A DNA stretch of 16,059 nucleotides from Pelagophyceae sp. CCMP2097 (Eukaryota > Sar > Pelagophyceae), in assembly GCA_026770575.1 (NCBI GenBank), contig MU657234.1:128823-144881 (forward strand), given 5' to 3'. How positions within the stretch are numbered: the first letter of the stretch is position 1; each line of letters opens with the position of its first letter. Both the position numbers and the translations under genes were made by a program. Below, piece after piece: positions 8,914-16,059 of the stretch. The notes below the pieces were generated by a model. It did not search any database. It was not told where the DNA came from and saw only the letters and a program-made list of their open reading frames with translations.

Positions 8914-8919
8914 TATAAA
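8914..8919 (+). promoter_or_regulatory. TATA box for the oxygenase-Ctr gene
   Basis: TATAAA within ctctataaag, 51 bp upstream of the start codon. This predicts transcription starting near 8940-8950 and a very short 5' UTR. Confidence 0.55.
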
Positions 8920-8924
8920 GTCCA

Positions 8925-8938
8925 GTAGGAATTCCTAC
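8925..8938. promoter_or_regulatory. 14-bp palindrome GTAGGAATTCCTAC
   Basis: A perfect palindrome between the TATA box and the ATG, containing the same TAGGAATTCCTA 12-mer as 5686-5697. A partial copy, TAGGAATTCC, is at 8857-8866. Its position close to the expected transcription start suggests a core promoter or regulator site. Confidence 0.6.
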
Positions 8939-8969
8939 CACACAAGCTCAACCCCGCGCGACGAAGAGG

Positions 8970-10821
8970 ATGCGTGTCTTTCTGATCGGGAGCGTCGCGG
9001 GGGCGGCGGCCAGCCTGCCGCGCGTGGATTACGGGGCGCTCGCGGGCGGCGACCCTGCCGCGGCGGCGACGGCGCTCCATGCCCTCCAGACCACGGGTAT
9101 CCTCTCCGTCGATGGTGCGCCCCCCCTTCGAGCGAGGGCGTGGCTGCCTGTGATCGTCGCCCGCCGCGCGCCCTCACCTCGCGCCCGCAGGCGTCGCCGG
9201 GCTTTCTGGGGCGGCAGCGGCGGGGCTTGGCGGCCTGGCGAAGTGCCTCGCCGCGAAAGCCGACGCGCCGGCGACGGTGCTGCGTGACGGCGTCGAGCGT
9301 CGCACCGTCGGCTGGCGCATCGGGGCGGCGGATCTCCGCGACGGCTTGCGCCCGGCGAACGTCGGCGCGGACTGCGGTGGCAACGCCGCGGCCCTACGTC
9401 TTGTCGTCGATGCGGCGAGCACCGTCCTCTTCGGGGCGCTGGACCGAGCGTCGGCCGGGGGCGTCGTCATGCCCCGAAGCGCCGCGGCCCGGGACTACAC
9501 GTCGTATGCGGACGTGTTTGGACTCGGGGACCAGCTCGAACACATGCACGCCTACTACGGGGCCGACGTGGCCGAGGCCGCCGAGCCTGCGCCGTCGACG
9601 CTCGAGACGCACACGGACGCGGGCCTGCTCCTCGCGACCATCCTGGGCCGCGAGGACGGCGGAGAGTCGCTCTTTGAGGTGGACCTCGGCGACGGCGCTG
9701 GGCTCGTCGCCGTGCGGCCCGCCCCCGACTCGGTCATCTTCATGGCCGGCGACGGCGGCAACGCCTGGCTTGCCGAGGGCGCCCAGTTCCGCGCCGCGCC
9801 GCACCGCCTCTGGATCCGGCAGCGCGGCGCGCTCGAGACGCGCGCATGGTACGGCCGCATGTACCTCCCGCCCGCCGACGCCATCGTGCGATCGTCGGGC
9901 CTCGACGTGGCGGCGCACCTCGAGGCGGCGCGCGTCAGTGCCGCGGGCGGCGACGCCGGCGTCGTCGGCTGCGGCATCCAGGGTGCGGCACAGCCGGCGA
10001 AAGTGGGCTACGACTTCGAGGCGCGGCGCCTGGCCAGCGTGGACGCGCAGTTCTGCAAGACGTCGAAGGGCCAGGACGGCGTGCTCTGCTGGCTCTCGTG
10101 CGCGTCAATCGAGTCTCTTCCCTGCGGCGCGGACCGCGCGGCCTGCGTCGACTCGAAGACCAACGTGGCCGTCGACGGCGGCACGCACTGCGGCGGCAGC
10201 TGCGAGCTGGGCTGTCTCGCCCCGGCGGCCGCATCGGGCGGCGAAGCGGGTGCGGCCACGTTCAACGCGTCGTCGCTCGGCGCGGGCGGCTTTTGCTTCG
10301 GCGAAGGGGCCGACATGCACATGGACGGCTTCCGGTCCGTCTTCGAGACGCACCGCCCGCAGTGCCTCAACCTGCTCTTCACCGAGTGGACGCTGGACAC
10401 GCCCGGCCGCTTCGCCGCGGGCGCTGTGGGCGTCGCCGGCCTCGGCCTCTTGGCTGAGGCCCTCACGCTGGGCCGGCGCAAGCTGCACGGCGCCAAGACG
10501 GGCCGCCGCTCCCGCAAGGCGGCGACGCTCGGGCTGTACTGCGCGCAACTCGTGCTGGGCTACTTTTTGATGCTTGCGGCCATGTCGTACTCGGCCGAGC
10601 TCTTCGCCGCCGCCTGCCTCGGCTTGACGCTCGGCCACGCACTGTTCAACCTCAGCGACACGCCGCAGCTCGACGTCGACCCCTGCTGCGCGTTCAAGGG
10701 CGAAATCGTGCCCCTCGAATACGACGAGCGGACGCCGCCCTCCTGTTGCGCCCCGCAAGCCGAAACCGAGCCGGCCTTCCTCGAGGAAGGCAAGACCAAC
10801 TGCTGCGGCGAGAACTTTTGA
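8970..10821 (+). CDS. Fusion: 2OG/Fe(II)-oxygenase-like domain + Cys-rich region + Ctr copper transporter
   Basis: A 591-aa product from exons 8970-9114 and 9191-10821 (intron 9115-9190, GTGCGC...GCAG, phase 1). A signal-peptide-like start (about 1-16) is followed by an isopenicillin-N-synthase-type N-terminal region (for example LQTTGILSVDG) and an oxygenase core with HTD (His189, Asp191) and distal PHRL (His253), the three expected iron ligands. The usual RxS co-substrate motif is not clear. Residues about 300-420 are Cys-rich. From about 423 it matches Ctr transporters: DMHMDGF (423-429), TM1 (about 456-476), TM2 with MLAAM (the MxxxM filter, 509-513) and TM3 with GLTLG (GxxxG, 526-530). 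The tail carries three Cys-Cys pairs. Ctr topology puts its N-terminus outside, so the oxygenase would be lumenal or extracellular, consistent with the signal peptide. The last exon is one continuous frame, so the fusion is not a splicing artefact of my model. Confidence 0.85.
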
Positions 10822-11177
10822 GGTGGACCATGGATGGACACTTGCCACGGAGACCACATAAAACCGCGCAAGAATCCCACCCACACGTGCCGCGCGCATG
10901 AGTCCCGCCCACTCATGCCGCGAAGGATCCCACACACATGCCGCACACGTGTCCCACACACACATGCCGCGCAAGAATCCCACCCATACACGCCGCGCAT
11001 GCGTCCCGCCCACTCAAGCCGCGCAAGATTCCCAGCCTCGCCAGCGCAAAAGTCCGCGAAAGCATAGCGCCCTAAACAAATGCCTAAGGGCGTACACTGG
11101 AGATCCAGGGGCGAAAAGCGCTCGACGACGGGCGCACGGGCCCCGGTCGGCAAGCGAACTCTCGAGAGCTCGGTTCA
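10822..11177. other. Intergenic region with minisatellite
   Basis: A 356-bp spacer between the oxygenase-Ctr stop and the first in-frame ATG of the ankyrin/BTB frame. It is dominated by the 7-unit tandem repeat at 10864-11040. The rest (11041-11177) shows a CTCTCGAGAG palindrome near 11160 and no recognisable promoter element. Confidence 0.6.
10864..11040 (+). repeat. Degenerate ~26-bp minisatellite, 7 units
   Basis: Units begin CCGCGC/CCGC and contain a TCCCACCCA or TCCCGCCCA core: 10864-10889, 10890-10917, 10918-10940, 10941-10966, 10967-10992, 10993-11018, 11019-11040. Unit 1 is nearly identical to unit 5, and unit 2 to unit 6, so there is a higher-order period of about 103 bp. The minus-strand open frames through it are repeat translations, not genes. 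Confidence 0.85.
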
Positions 11178-11855
11178 ATGAATGGCTGGAATGATCGCCA
11201 AACGCAATATTTTCAGCGAGCACTCGAGCGTTTTTTTTTTTGCCACTTCTTCAGCGCCGCACGGCCTCTGCGCCTCTTCGAAGAGTGCCGCCAAGCCGCG
11301 TGGCCGCGGGGGTGGTGCCGCCTCGGCGCCCACATGGCTCTCTTGAGCGCGGCGGCCGCCTCGTTTGTGCCGCGGGACCCTGGGCCTGCGCCGGCCGCCG
11401 ACGCAGCCTCTGGCGCGGCGCGCGCACCCCCCGGCGCGCAAAACGCGCGGCGGCGGACGGGCCGCGGCCGCGAGGGCGCGGCGCCGCCCGCGCGAGAGCG
11501 GCCGCGGCCGCGGGCCGACGCCGCGGCGCCGCGCGAGCCGCCACGGTGCGCGGCGGCGGGCGCGCAGCAGGCGGCGCCCACCGGCAGGCAGACGCAGGCG
11601 GTCGCTTCAAAGAAGCACGTCCAGGCGCGCCGCGTCCACGCGCGCGCCAGCGGACCGCCCGCGGAGGAGGCGGCGGCGGCCTTGCCGCCGCACACGGAGC
11701 GCTACCGCCCGGTGCGCCACGCCCACGCGGGCGGCGGCGCCAGCGGACTGAAAACGGAGGCGGCTGCTTTGCCGCCGCACACGGAGGGCTACCGCCTGGA
11801 GCCTCGCAGTCGAGACGCGGGGATCGGCGCCGGCAGCGAACCAGAGGTGGCGGCC

Positions 11856-11893
<38 letters not shown>

Positions 11894-14800
11894 CGCTGCG
11901 TCGACATGGGCGAAGATGGCCGTGGGCGACGCCCCCAAGCCCAGGCCGTCGACGGCGGGCCCCTCCGGTCCCGCGTGCGCGCCGGAGCCCGGCGCGTCCG
12001 TCGCAGCCCCGGGCCCGCTGCCGCACCGCGCGGCGACGGTGTGGCTCTCCGAGTCGCGCAAGTTATCCGCGCGCGACCGATGGCGGCAAGCGACCGAGTC
12101 GCTCGAGCTACGGGAGCGCGAAGTCTATGACATGGGCCGCAATGACGCCCGGAGGCACGCGCGCGACGAAGAGCGGCGGGCGGCGGCCTTCCGCGCAGCC
12201 GTCGCGCGGGCGAGCGACGAGCGCCGCCGCGCCGCCGCCGACGACGCGTCTTCTGCGACGAGCGACGACGCGTCGTCGGACGACACGTCGTCGGCGGGCG
12301 ACGCCGTGGCGCTTGCGGCCTTTAACGAGGAGGCGTTTTTGGCCGCGGCCAGTGCCGGCGACGCCGTGGCCGTCGAAACCGAGCTCGACCGGCTCGCCGA
12401 CGGCGGCGACGCCGACGCCGACGCTGTTGGCCGTGGCCTGCACGCGGCTGCCGCAGCGGGCCGGCTCGCGTGCCTTGACGTGCTCATCGCGCGCGTCCTC
12501 TTCCCGCGCCCCTATTCGGCGGCGAGGCAGCGGGACCCGCGGCGCGCGCCGCTGAGTGCGGCGCGCGCGCTCCGGTCCCGGGACGTGTGCGGCGCGTCGC
12601 TGCTGCACGTCCTCGCGGCGCGCGCCAACGCCGGCGCGCTGGCCGCTGTCGTCGAGGCGCTGGCAACCGCGGGCGCGCCGCTGGACGCGTCGCTGCTGCG
12701 CGACGGCTGTGGCGAGACGCCGCTGCACGCGGCGGCGCGGTCGACGCGCTACGAGGCCGCTTCGGCGTGCGTCGACGTCCTGCACCGCGCCTGCGGGGCC
12801 GCGTGCGTCGTCGCGCGGAGCCGGGCGGGCCAAGAGACGCCGCTTTTGATTGCCATTCTGACGCGGAGCCTCGACGCCTCGCGCAACGGCTCGGGCGACG
12901 CGGGCGACGACGACGACGACGACGACGCGCCGTCGCTCTGCGTCGTGCGCGCGCTCGTCGAGCACGGGGCGTCGCCGGACGACGTCGACGCGCGCGGCCG
13001 CTCGGCGCTGGCGTTTGCGGCGCGGGCCGGCGACGTCGCGCTCGTGCGCACGCTCATCTACTCGTCGTCGGCGCTGCTGAACCGCCACGCTGGCTCGCGG
13101 CGCGCCGCAGCCGATGCGGGCGGCGTGCCGCCCGCGTCGGCCGGCGCCGCGGGCCACCGGCCGCGGGCGCCGGCGCGGCCGGCGACGGCGAGCCAGCGGC
13201 GCAAGGCGGCGGCGCCGCGCGCTGCGTGCCCGCTGCACGAGGCGGCGCGGTCCGGCAGCGACGAGTGCACCGCGCTCGTGGCCGCGACGCGGCTCTACGA
13301 CCTCGACGCCGTCGAGGGCGCGTCGGGCCAGACGGCGCTGACGCTCGCTGTGGCGCTCGGCCACGGCGCCGTCGCCGAGGCGCTCCTCCGCCTAGGCGCG
13401 AGCGCGTTTGCCGAGAACGCGCAGCGGCAGAGCCCGCTTGCCGTGGCCATTGCGTGCGACGACGCCGCCGCGACGGCGGTCCTCTGCGCGGCGCTGCGGC
13501 GCGCTGCGGGCGCGTGCGGCGCCGAGGGCGCCGCCGCCGCCGGCGCGGCCCCGGCGCTCTTTGGCCGCGCCTGCTGCGGCGCGACGGCGCGCGCGCCGCT
13601 GGACCACGCGCTGCGGAGCGGGTCCGTGCACGCGGCTGCGGCGCTGATAGAGGCGGGCGCGCCCGTCGACGAACGCATCGTCGCCCTCGCCCGCCTCGAC
13701 GACGACGAAGACGCCGGCGCGCGCGGCCCGCCCTGCGACGCAGGTCCACTCCGCATCTCCGCTGCGCTCGACGAACTCTTCGAAGACGCGCAGCGGCCGC
13801 GGCCGCGGGGCGGCGACTGCGACGCAGACGTCGAAGTCGAGGGCTTCTCCGACGCCGGCGCGGGCTCTTCCGGCGCGGGCGTGCTGCGCGCGCACGCGTT
13901 CGTCCTCGCCGCGCGGGCGCCCAAGTGCCTGGCGCAGACGCCGGCCGGCGCCGCCTTCCTCGCGACCGGCGCGGCCCCCGACGTCATCGAGCTGCGCTGT
14001 CCAGACGTGCCGCGGCGCGCGGCGGCGCTCTTCCTCCGCTTCATCTACGGCGGCGACCTGCGCCTCGTGGCGGCGGTGCTCGACGACGATGACGCCACCG
14101 CGCTCGTGGGCTTCGCCAAACTCGCCGCCGCGTACCTCGACGACGGCCCGACGGCGCGCATCCTCGGCGACGCGCTCCGGGCCGCCGCGGTGCGGCAGGG
14201 CGCGCGGCGGCCCGCGGCCACCGCGGGGTCGCGCGCGCCTCAGGCGGCCCCCGTTTTCGCATCCGCCGCGTTCGCCGCCGCCGCCGCCTTCACCGCGCAG
14301 CAGTCCGCGGCGGCCCTCGGCGAGCTCCGGGCGCACGTCGCGGCGCACGCGCGGCTCCACGGCGACCTGGCGCTCGCCGGCTTGCCGGCGGCGGCGCGCG
14401 CCGGCGCCGCGCCGCGGGTCCGCTGCCACGCGGCGCTCGTCGGCGCGAGCGTCCCGTTCCTCGGCGGCCTGCTGCGCTTCGCAGAGGCGCGCGACCAAGG
14501 CAACGACGGCGGCAACGCCGGCGGCCGGTGCGTTTCTCTGGGCCTCGTCGCGCACGACGCGCTCGCGGCGGTCGTGGCGCACGTCTACGGTTTCCCGCTG
14601 CCGCCCGGGCCGCGGCGCGCCGACTTTTACGTTGACGTCGCGTTCGCCGCAGACGAGTACGGCCTGCGGTCCCTCGCAACAGAGTGCGCGGACCGCCTCG
14701 TCTGCGTCGGCGCGCCGGGAGGCTGCGAGGTCGACCCGGCGAGCGCGCTCAAGCTCCTCGACGTCGCGCGTTCGCTCAACCTCGAACGCCTGCGCCGCGC

Positions 14801-14951
14801 GTCGGCGCGCACGGTGCTCAGGCACCTCCACGACGGCGCAGCCGCGCCGTCGGGCGCCACGGACGGCGCCGCGCGCGCGCGCCTCGTCGCAGATGTCCTC
14901 CGCGACGCCGCCAACGACGGACGGCGACCGCGGCCCGGTATCAATACGTAA
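11178..14951 (+). CDS. Ankyrin-repeat protein with two BTB domains (ABTB1-like), single long exon
   Basis: A likely adaptor that presents substrates to a Cullin-3 ubiquitin ligase, as known for BTB/ankyrin proteins; the role is inferred from domains. Numbering is from 11178 (1257 aa); the better start is probably the ATG at 11334 (residue 53), because the first part is AT-richer and contains an 11-T run. Residues about 53-310 are low-complexity Ala/Arg/Pro, including a polyproline run from a CCG repeat. About 310-345 is a charged helix rich in Arg and Glu. Ankyrin-type repeats follow from about 382 to 830 (GETPLHAAAR, GQTALTLAVALGH and others), interrupted by Asp-rich and disordered inserts. 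BTB1 is at about 903-960 (LRAHAFVLAARAPK, FLRFIYGGDL), BTB2 at about 1060-1165 (VRCHAALVGASVPFL, DEYGLRSLATECADRL), and a BACK-like helical segment ends near 1216. GC3 is extreme, so long open frames also occur in other phases; only this one has domains. Confidence 0.8.
11855..11893 (+). repeat. CCG trinucleotide run encoding polyproline
   Basis: About 12-13 tandem CCG codons inside the disordered N-terminal half of the ankyrin/BTB protein. Such runs are length-variable and can bind SH3/WW/EVH1-type domains; no partner can be inferred. Confidence 0.85.
12905..12927 (+). repeat. GAC trinucleotide run encoding polyaspartate
   Basis: Seven or so consecutive GAC codons within an insert between ankyrin repeats of the BTB protein, flanked by Gly/Ala/Asp-rich sequence. 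It is probably a flexible acidic loop. Confidence 0.75.
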
Positions 14952-15028
14952 TGTGCGAATGTCATGTGCACCTATAAGAAGGTGGCACCTGTGCCTCCGC
15001 TGTGCTGCGCTCCTTAGACAGTGATTGG
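14952..15028. other. 3' flank of ankyrin/BTB gene with TATA-like TATAAG
   Basis: Short AT-richer stretch after the stop codon. It contains TATAAG (14973-14978), embedded in a small inverted repeat cacct...aggtg. It could be the BTB gene's 3' UTR or, since a hairpin cluster begins about 50 bp downstream, the promoter of a non-coding transcript. Confidence 0.3.
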
Positions 15029-15318
15029 AGGGTTCCGGTCAACCCTTGAGTAACCGCGCTTTTCGAGCACAGCGAGCCGAAATCGCTGAATAAACTTTTG
15101 GTCGGTCGTGTAAAAAGCCTTACCGGACTTAGCTCCGGTTAACGGATCGAACTCCGTTTTTGCTCTCAAACTCCGAACTTGGAGGCACCGCCCAGCCGCG
15201 CACCGACGTCCCCTGGGGTCAGGAGTGTCGCGACGGACGCGCCACGGCGCCTATACCCCGGAACCGCGAGCCTCCTTTCCCCTGGAGGCGCGCGGGCTGT
15301 TTTCGGTGTGTCCGAAAA
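15029..15318 (+). ncRNA. Candidate structured RNA: cluster of at least seven perfect hairpins
   Basis: Perfect stems (stem/loop lengths): AGGGTT/AACCCT 15029-15046 (6/6), CAGCGA/TCGCTG 15070-15088 (6/7), ACCGGA/TCCGGT 15122-15139 (6/6), AACGGA/TCCGTT 15141-15158 (6/6), CTCC/GGAG 15171-15184 (4/6), GCCTCC/GGAGGC 15270-15289 (6/8), TTTTCGG/CCGAAAA 15300-15318 (7/5). A CTTTT/AAAAG pair (15095-15117) could add another. The fourth is followed by TTTTT (15157-15161), a possible Pol III stop. No protein frame here resembles a known family, and I match it to no known RNA (tRNA, 5S, SRP, RNase P, spliceosomal). Strand is unknown, since stems form on either; plus is nominal. It could instead be a decayed small transposon. 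Confidence 0.35.
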
Positions 15319-15847
15319 TGGTCTCGCCTGAAGCGCTCTAACTTCGCGATGCGGTCAGTGGCATCCGATAAGAAGCCGGTTCCGCGGCCGGGACGTACCG
15401 CGCGTGCGCGCGCCGCCGCCAGACCTCGCCTGCCGGCTCGGGGAAGGCCGTCGGGCCTAGGCTCGGCAGCCCCACTTTAAAGCTTTTGCGCGTTCGTTTG
15501 GGCGAAACTTGGCTCGCTGCGCTCGATAATCGCGCCTCGGGAGGTTCATATCAAATCTTAAGTACTGCACGCATGTTCCAAAGTCAAATTGCCAAAATTT
15601 AAAACGACATTCCGTTAAACTTTGGGCGCGAGTATCTCAGCGCGGACCCCGCCCGCGGAGCTAAAGTTGACGGATCGTGAAAGCTCGCGTCGAGACGCGT
15701 CGACTCGATCAGACCGTTTGTCTCAATTCGAGAATCGTAGTTTTGAAAAGCGGGTCTAGCGATGGAAAATAAAAGAAAGACTTGGGAAAAGACTTTACTT
15801 TACTTTTACTTTACCAGTGTGTTCATGACCGATTTTGCGTAGCGGAC
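15319..15847. other. Non-coding region, no recognisable gene
   Basis: GC-rich at first, then AT-richer from about 15540 with runs such as gccaaaatttaaaacg. A TTTAC-type simple repeat occupies about 15792-15815. Open frames here (for example the 15160-15480 plus frame) have Arg/Pro/Ala-rich products without domain similarity. I see no promoter, RNA gene or mobile-element signature. Confidence 0.4.
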
Positions 15848-15960
15848 AGGGTCGGTGGGGGTGGAGGGTGTCGGTGGGTGGGGAGGGGGGGTCGGCGACC
15901 CTCCCTGCGCGGCTCGACGCGCCAATTCGGTGGGGGGGGAGGGTCCTGGACCCCCCCCCA
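15848..15960 (+). other. G-run tract with quadruplex potential and paired GGGTC palindromes
   Basis: The plus strand from 15848 to 15891 has repeated G-runs (five, three, three, four and seven Gs) with 1-7 base spacers, a classical G-quadruplex pattern. It ends in GGGTCGGCGACCC (15889-15901). A second G8 run (15932-15939) precedes GGGTCCTGGACCC (15941-15953), which continues into C9 (15951-15959). Both 13-mers are palindromes with a central base. Confidence 0.65.
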
Positions 15961-16059
15961 ACGTCGTCCACGACACGCGTCGATACGTGAATATCCTTCC
16001 CCCCCAACGGGGTGTCGGACCCTGGAATACTACCCGCGCGACGTTCCACAGGCGCCACA

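Larger units (their letters stand above)
8390..8969. promoter_or_regulatory. Divergent promoter region (TIM17 / oxygenase-Ctr)
   Basis: A 580-bp intergenic region. On the side of the plus-strand gene it shows a recognisable arrangement: CCAAT (8845-8849), TAGGAATTCC (8857-8866), a TATA box (TATAAA, 8914-8919) and a full palindrome (8925-8938) before the ATG at 8970. The central part has an A-run (about 8680-8690) and a C7-8 run near 8735. No gene is seen in it. Confidence 0.6.

Noticed and set aside
8891..10570. 559-aa plus-strand frame overlapping the oxygenase-Ctr gene in another phase
   Set aside because: Arg/Ser/Ala-rich translation typical of shadow frames in very GC-rich coding DNA. 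The other phase has clear domains.
10864..11040. Possible CRISPR array
   Set aside because: The units are contiguous degenerate tandem repeats with no unique spacers, in a eukaryotic context: a minisatellite.
12108..14831. Two long minus-strand frames (418 and 479 aa) and a 501-aa plus-strand frame inside the ankyrin/BTB gene
   Set aside because: Arg-rich compositions without any recognisable motif; they follow from the GC-biased third positions of the real gene.
15122..15165. Possible tRNA or Pol III B box (GGATCGAACTCC)
   Set aside because: One base too many for a T-loop, no A box, anticodon arm or acceptor pairing around it. It is better described as part of the hairpin cluster.
15160..15480. 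106-aa plus-strand frame
   Set aside because: Composition shifts along its length, no domain or splice context, and it overlaps the hairpin cluster.
15795..16058. 87-aa minus-strand frame at the right edge
   Set aside because: Encoded largely by C/G runs and simple repeats; no homology recognised. An exon of a gene beyond the window cannot be excluded but has no support.

Overview
This window is nuclear DNA from a eukaryote. Genes are split by short GT-AG introns (60-237 bp), coding GC is very high, and the protein set includes a mitochondrial Tim17 translocase, a polycystin-type cation channel, a secreted S28 peptidase, a Ctr copper transporter domain and an ankyrin/BTB protein. A DUF4336 protein, a family common in photosynthetic lineages, with a signal-peptide-like N-terminus followed by 'AP', suggests an alga with a secondary plastid. 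A GC-rich stramenopile such as a pelagophyte would fit. That is inference from style and content, not a proven identification.

Layout, left to right: (1) the 5' part of a pyruvate kinase gene on the minus strand (803 down to the left edge, 3 exons); (2) a 414-bp divergent promoter region; (3) a polycystin/PKD2-like channel gene, plus strand, about 8 exons (1218-3832); (4) a serine peptidase S28 gene, minus strand, 2 exons (5497-4003), converging on the channel gene; (5) a 287-bp divergent promoter with two copies of a TAGGAATTCCTA palindrome; (6) a single-exon DUF4336 gene, plus strand (5785-7098); (7) a TIM17 gene, minus strand, 5 exons (8389-7573); (8) a 580-bp divergent promoter with CCAAT, TATA and the same palindrome; (9) a two-exon plus-strand gene (8970-10821) that fuses a 2-oxoglutarate/Fe(II)-oxygenase-like domain, a Cys-rich region and a complete three-helix Ctr copper transporter; (10) a 7-unit ~26-bp minisatellite (10864-11040); (11) a long uninterrupted plus-strand ORF for an ankyrin plus two-BTB protein (11334 or 11178 to 14951); (12) a non-coding right end with an unusually dense cluster of small perfect hairpins (15029-15318), then an AT-richer stretch, then a very G-rich tract (15848-15960).

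The first six genes alternate strictly in strand, giving three divergent pairs (pyruvate kinase/channel, S28/DUF4336, TIM17/oxygenase-Ctr) and two convergent junctions. The genes do not form one pathway; this is compact eukaryotic gene packing. The items most worth a second look are the oxygenase-Ctr fusion, the hairpin cluster, the palindrome shared by two divergent promoters, and the K+-independent signature in the pyruvate kinase.
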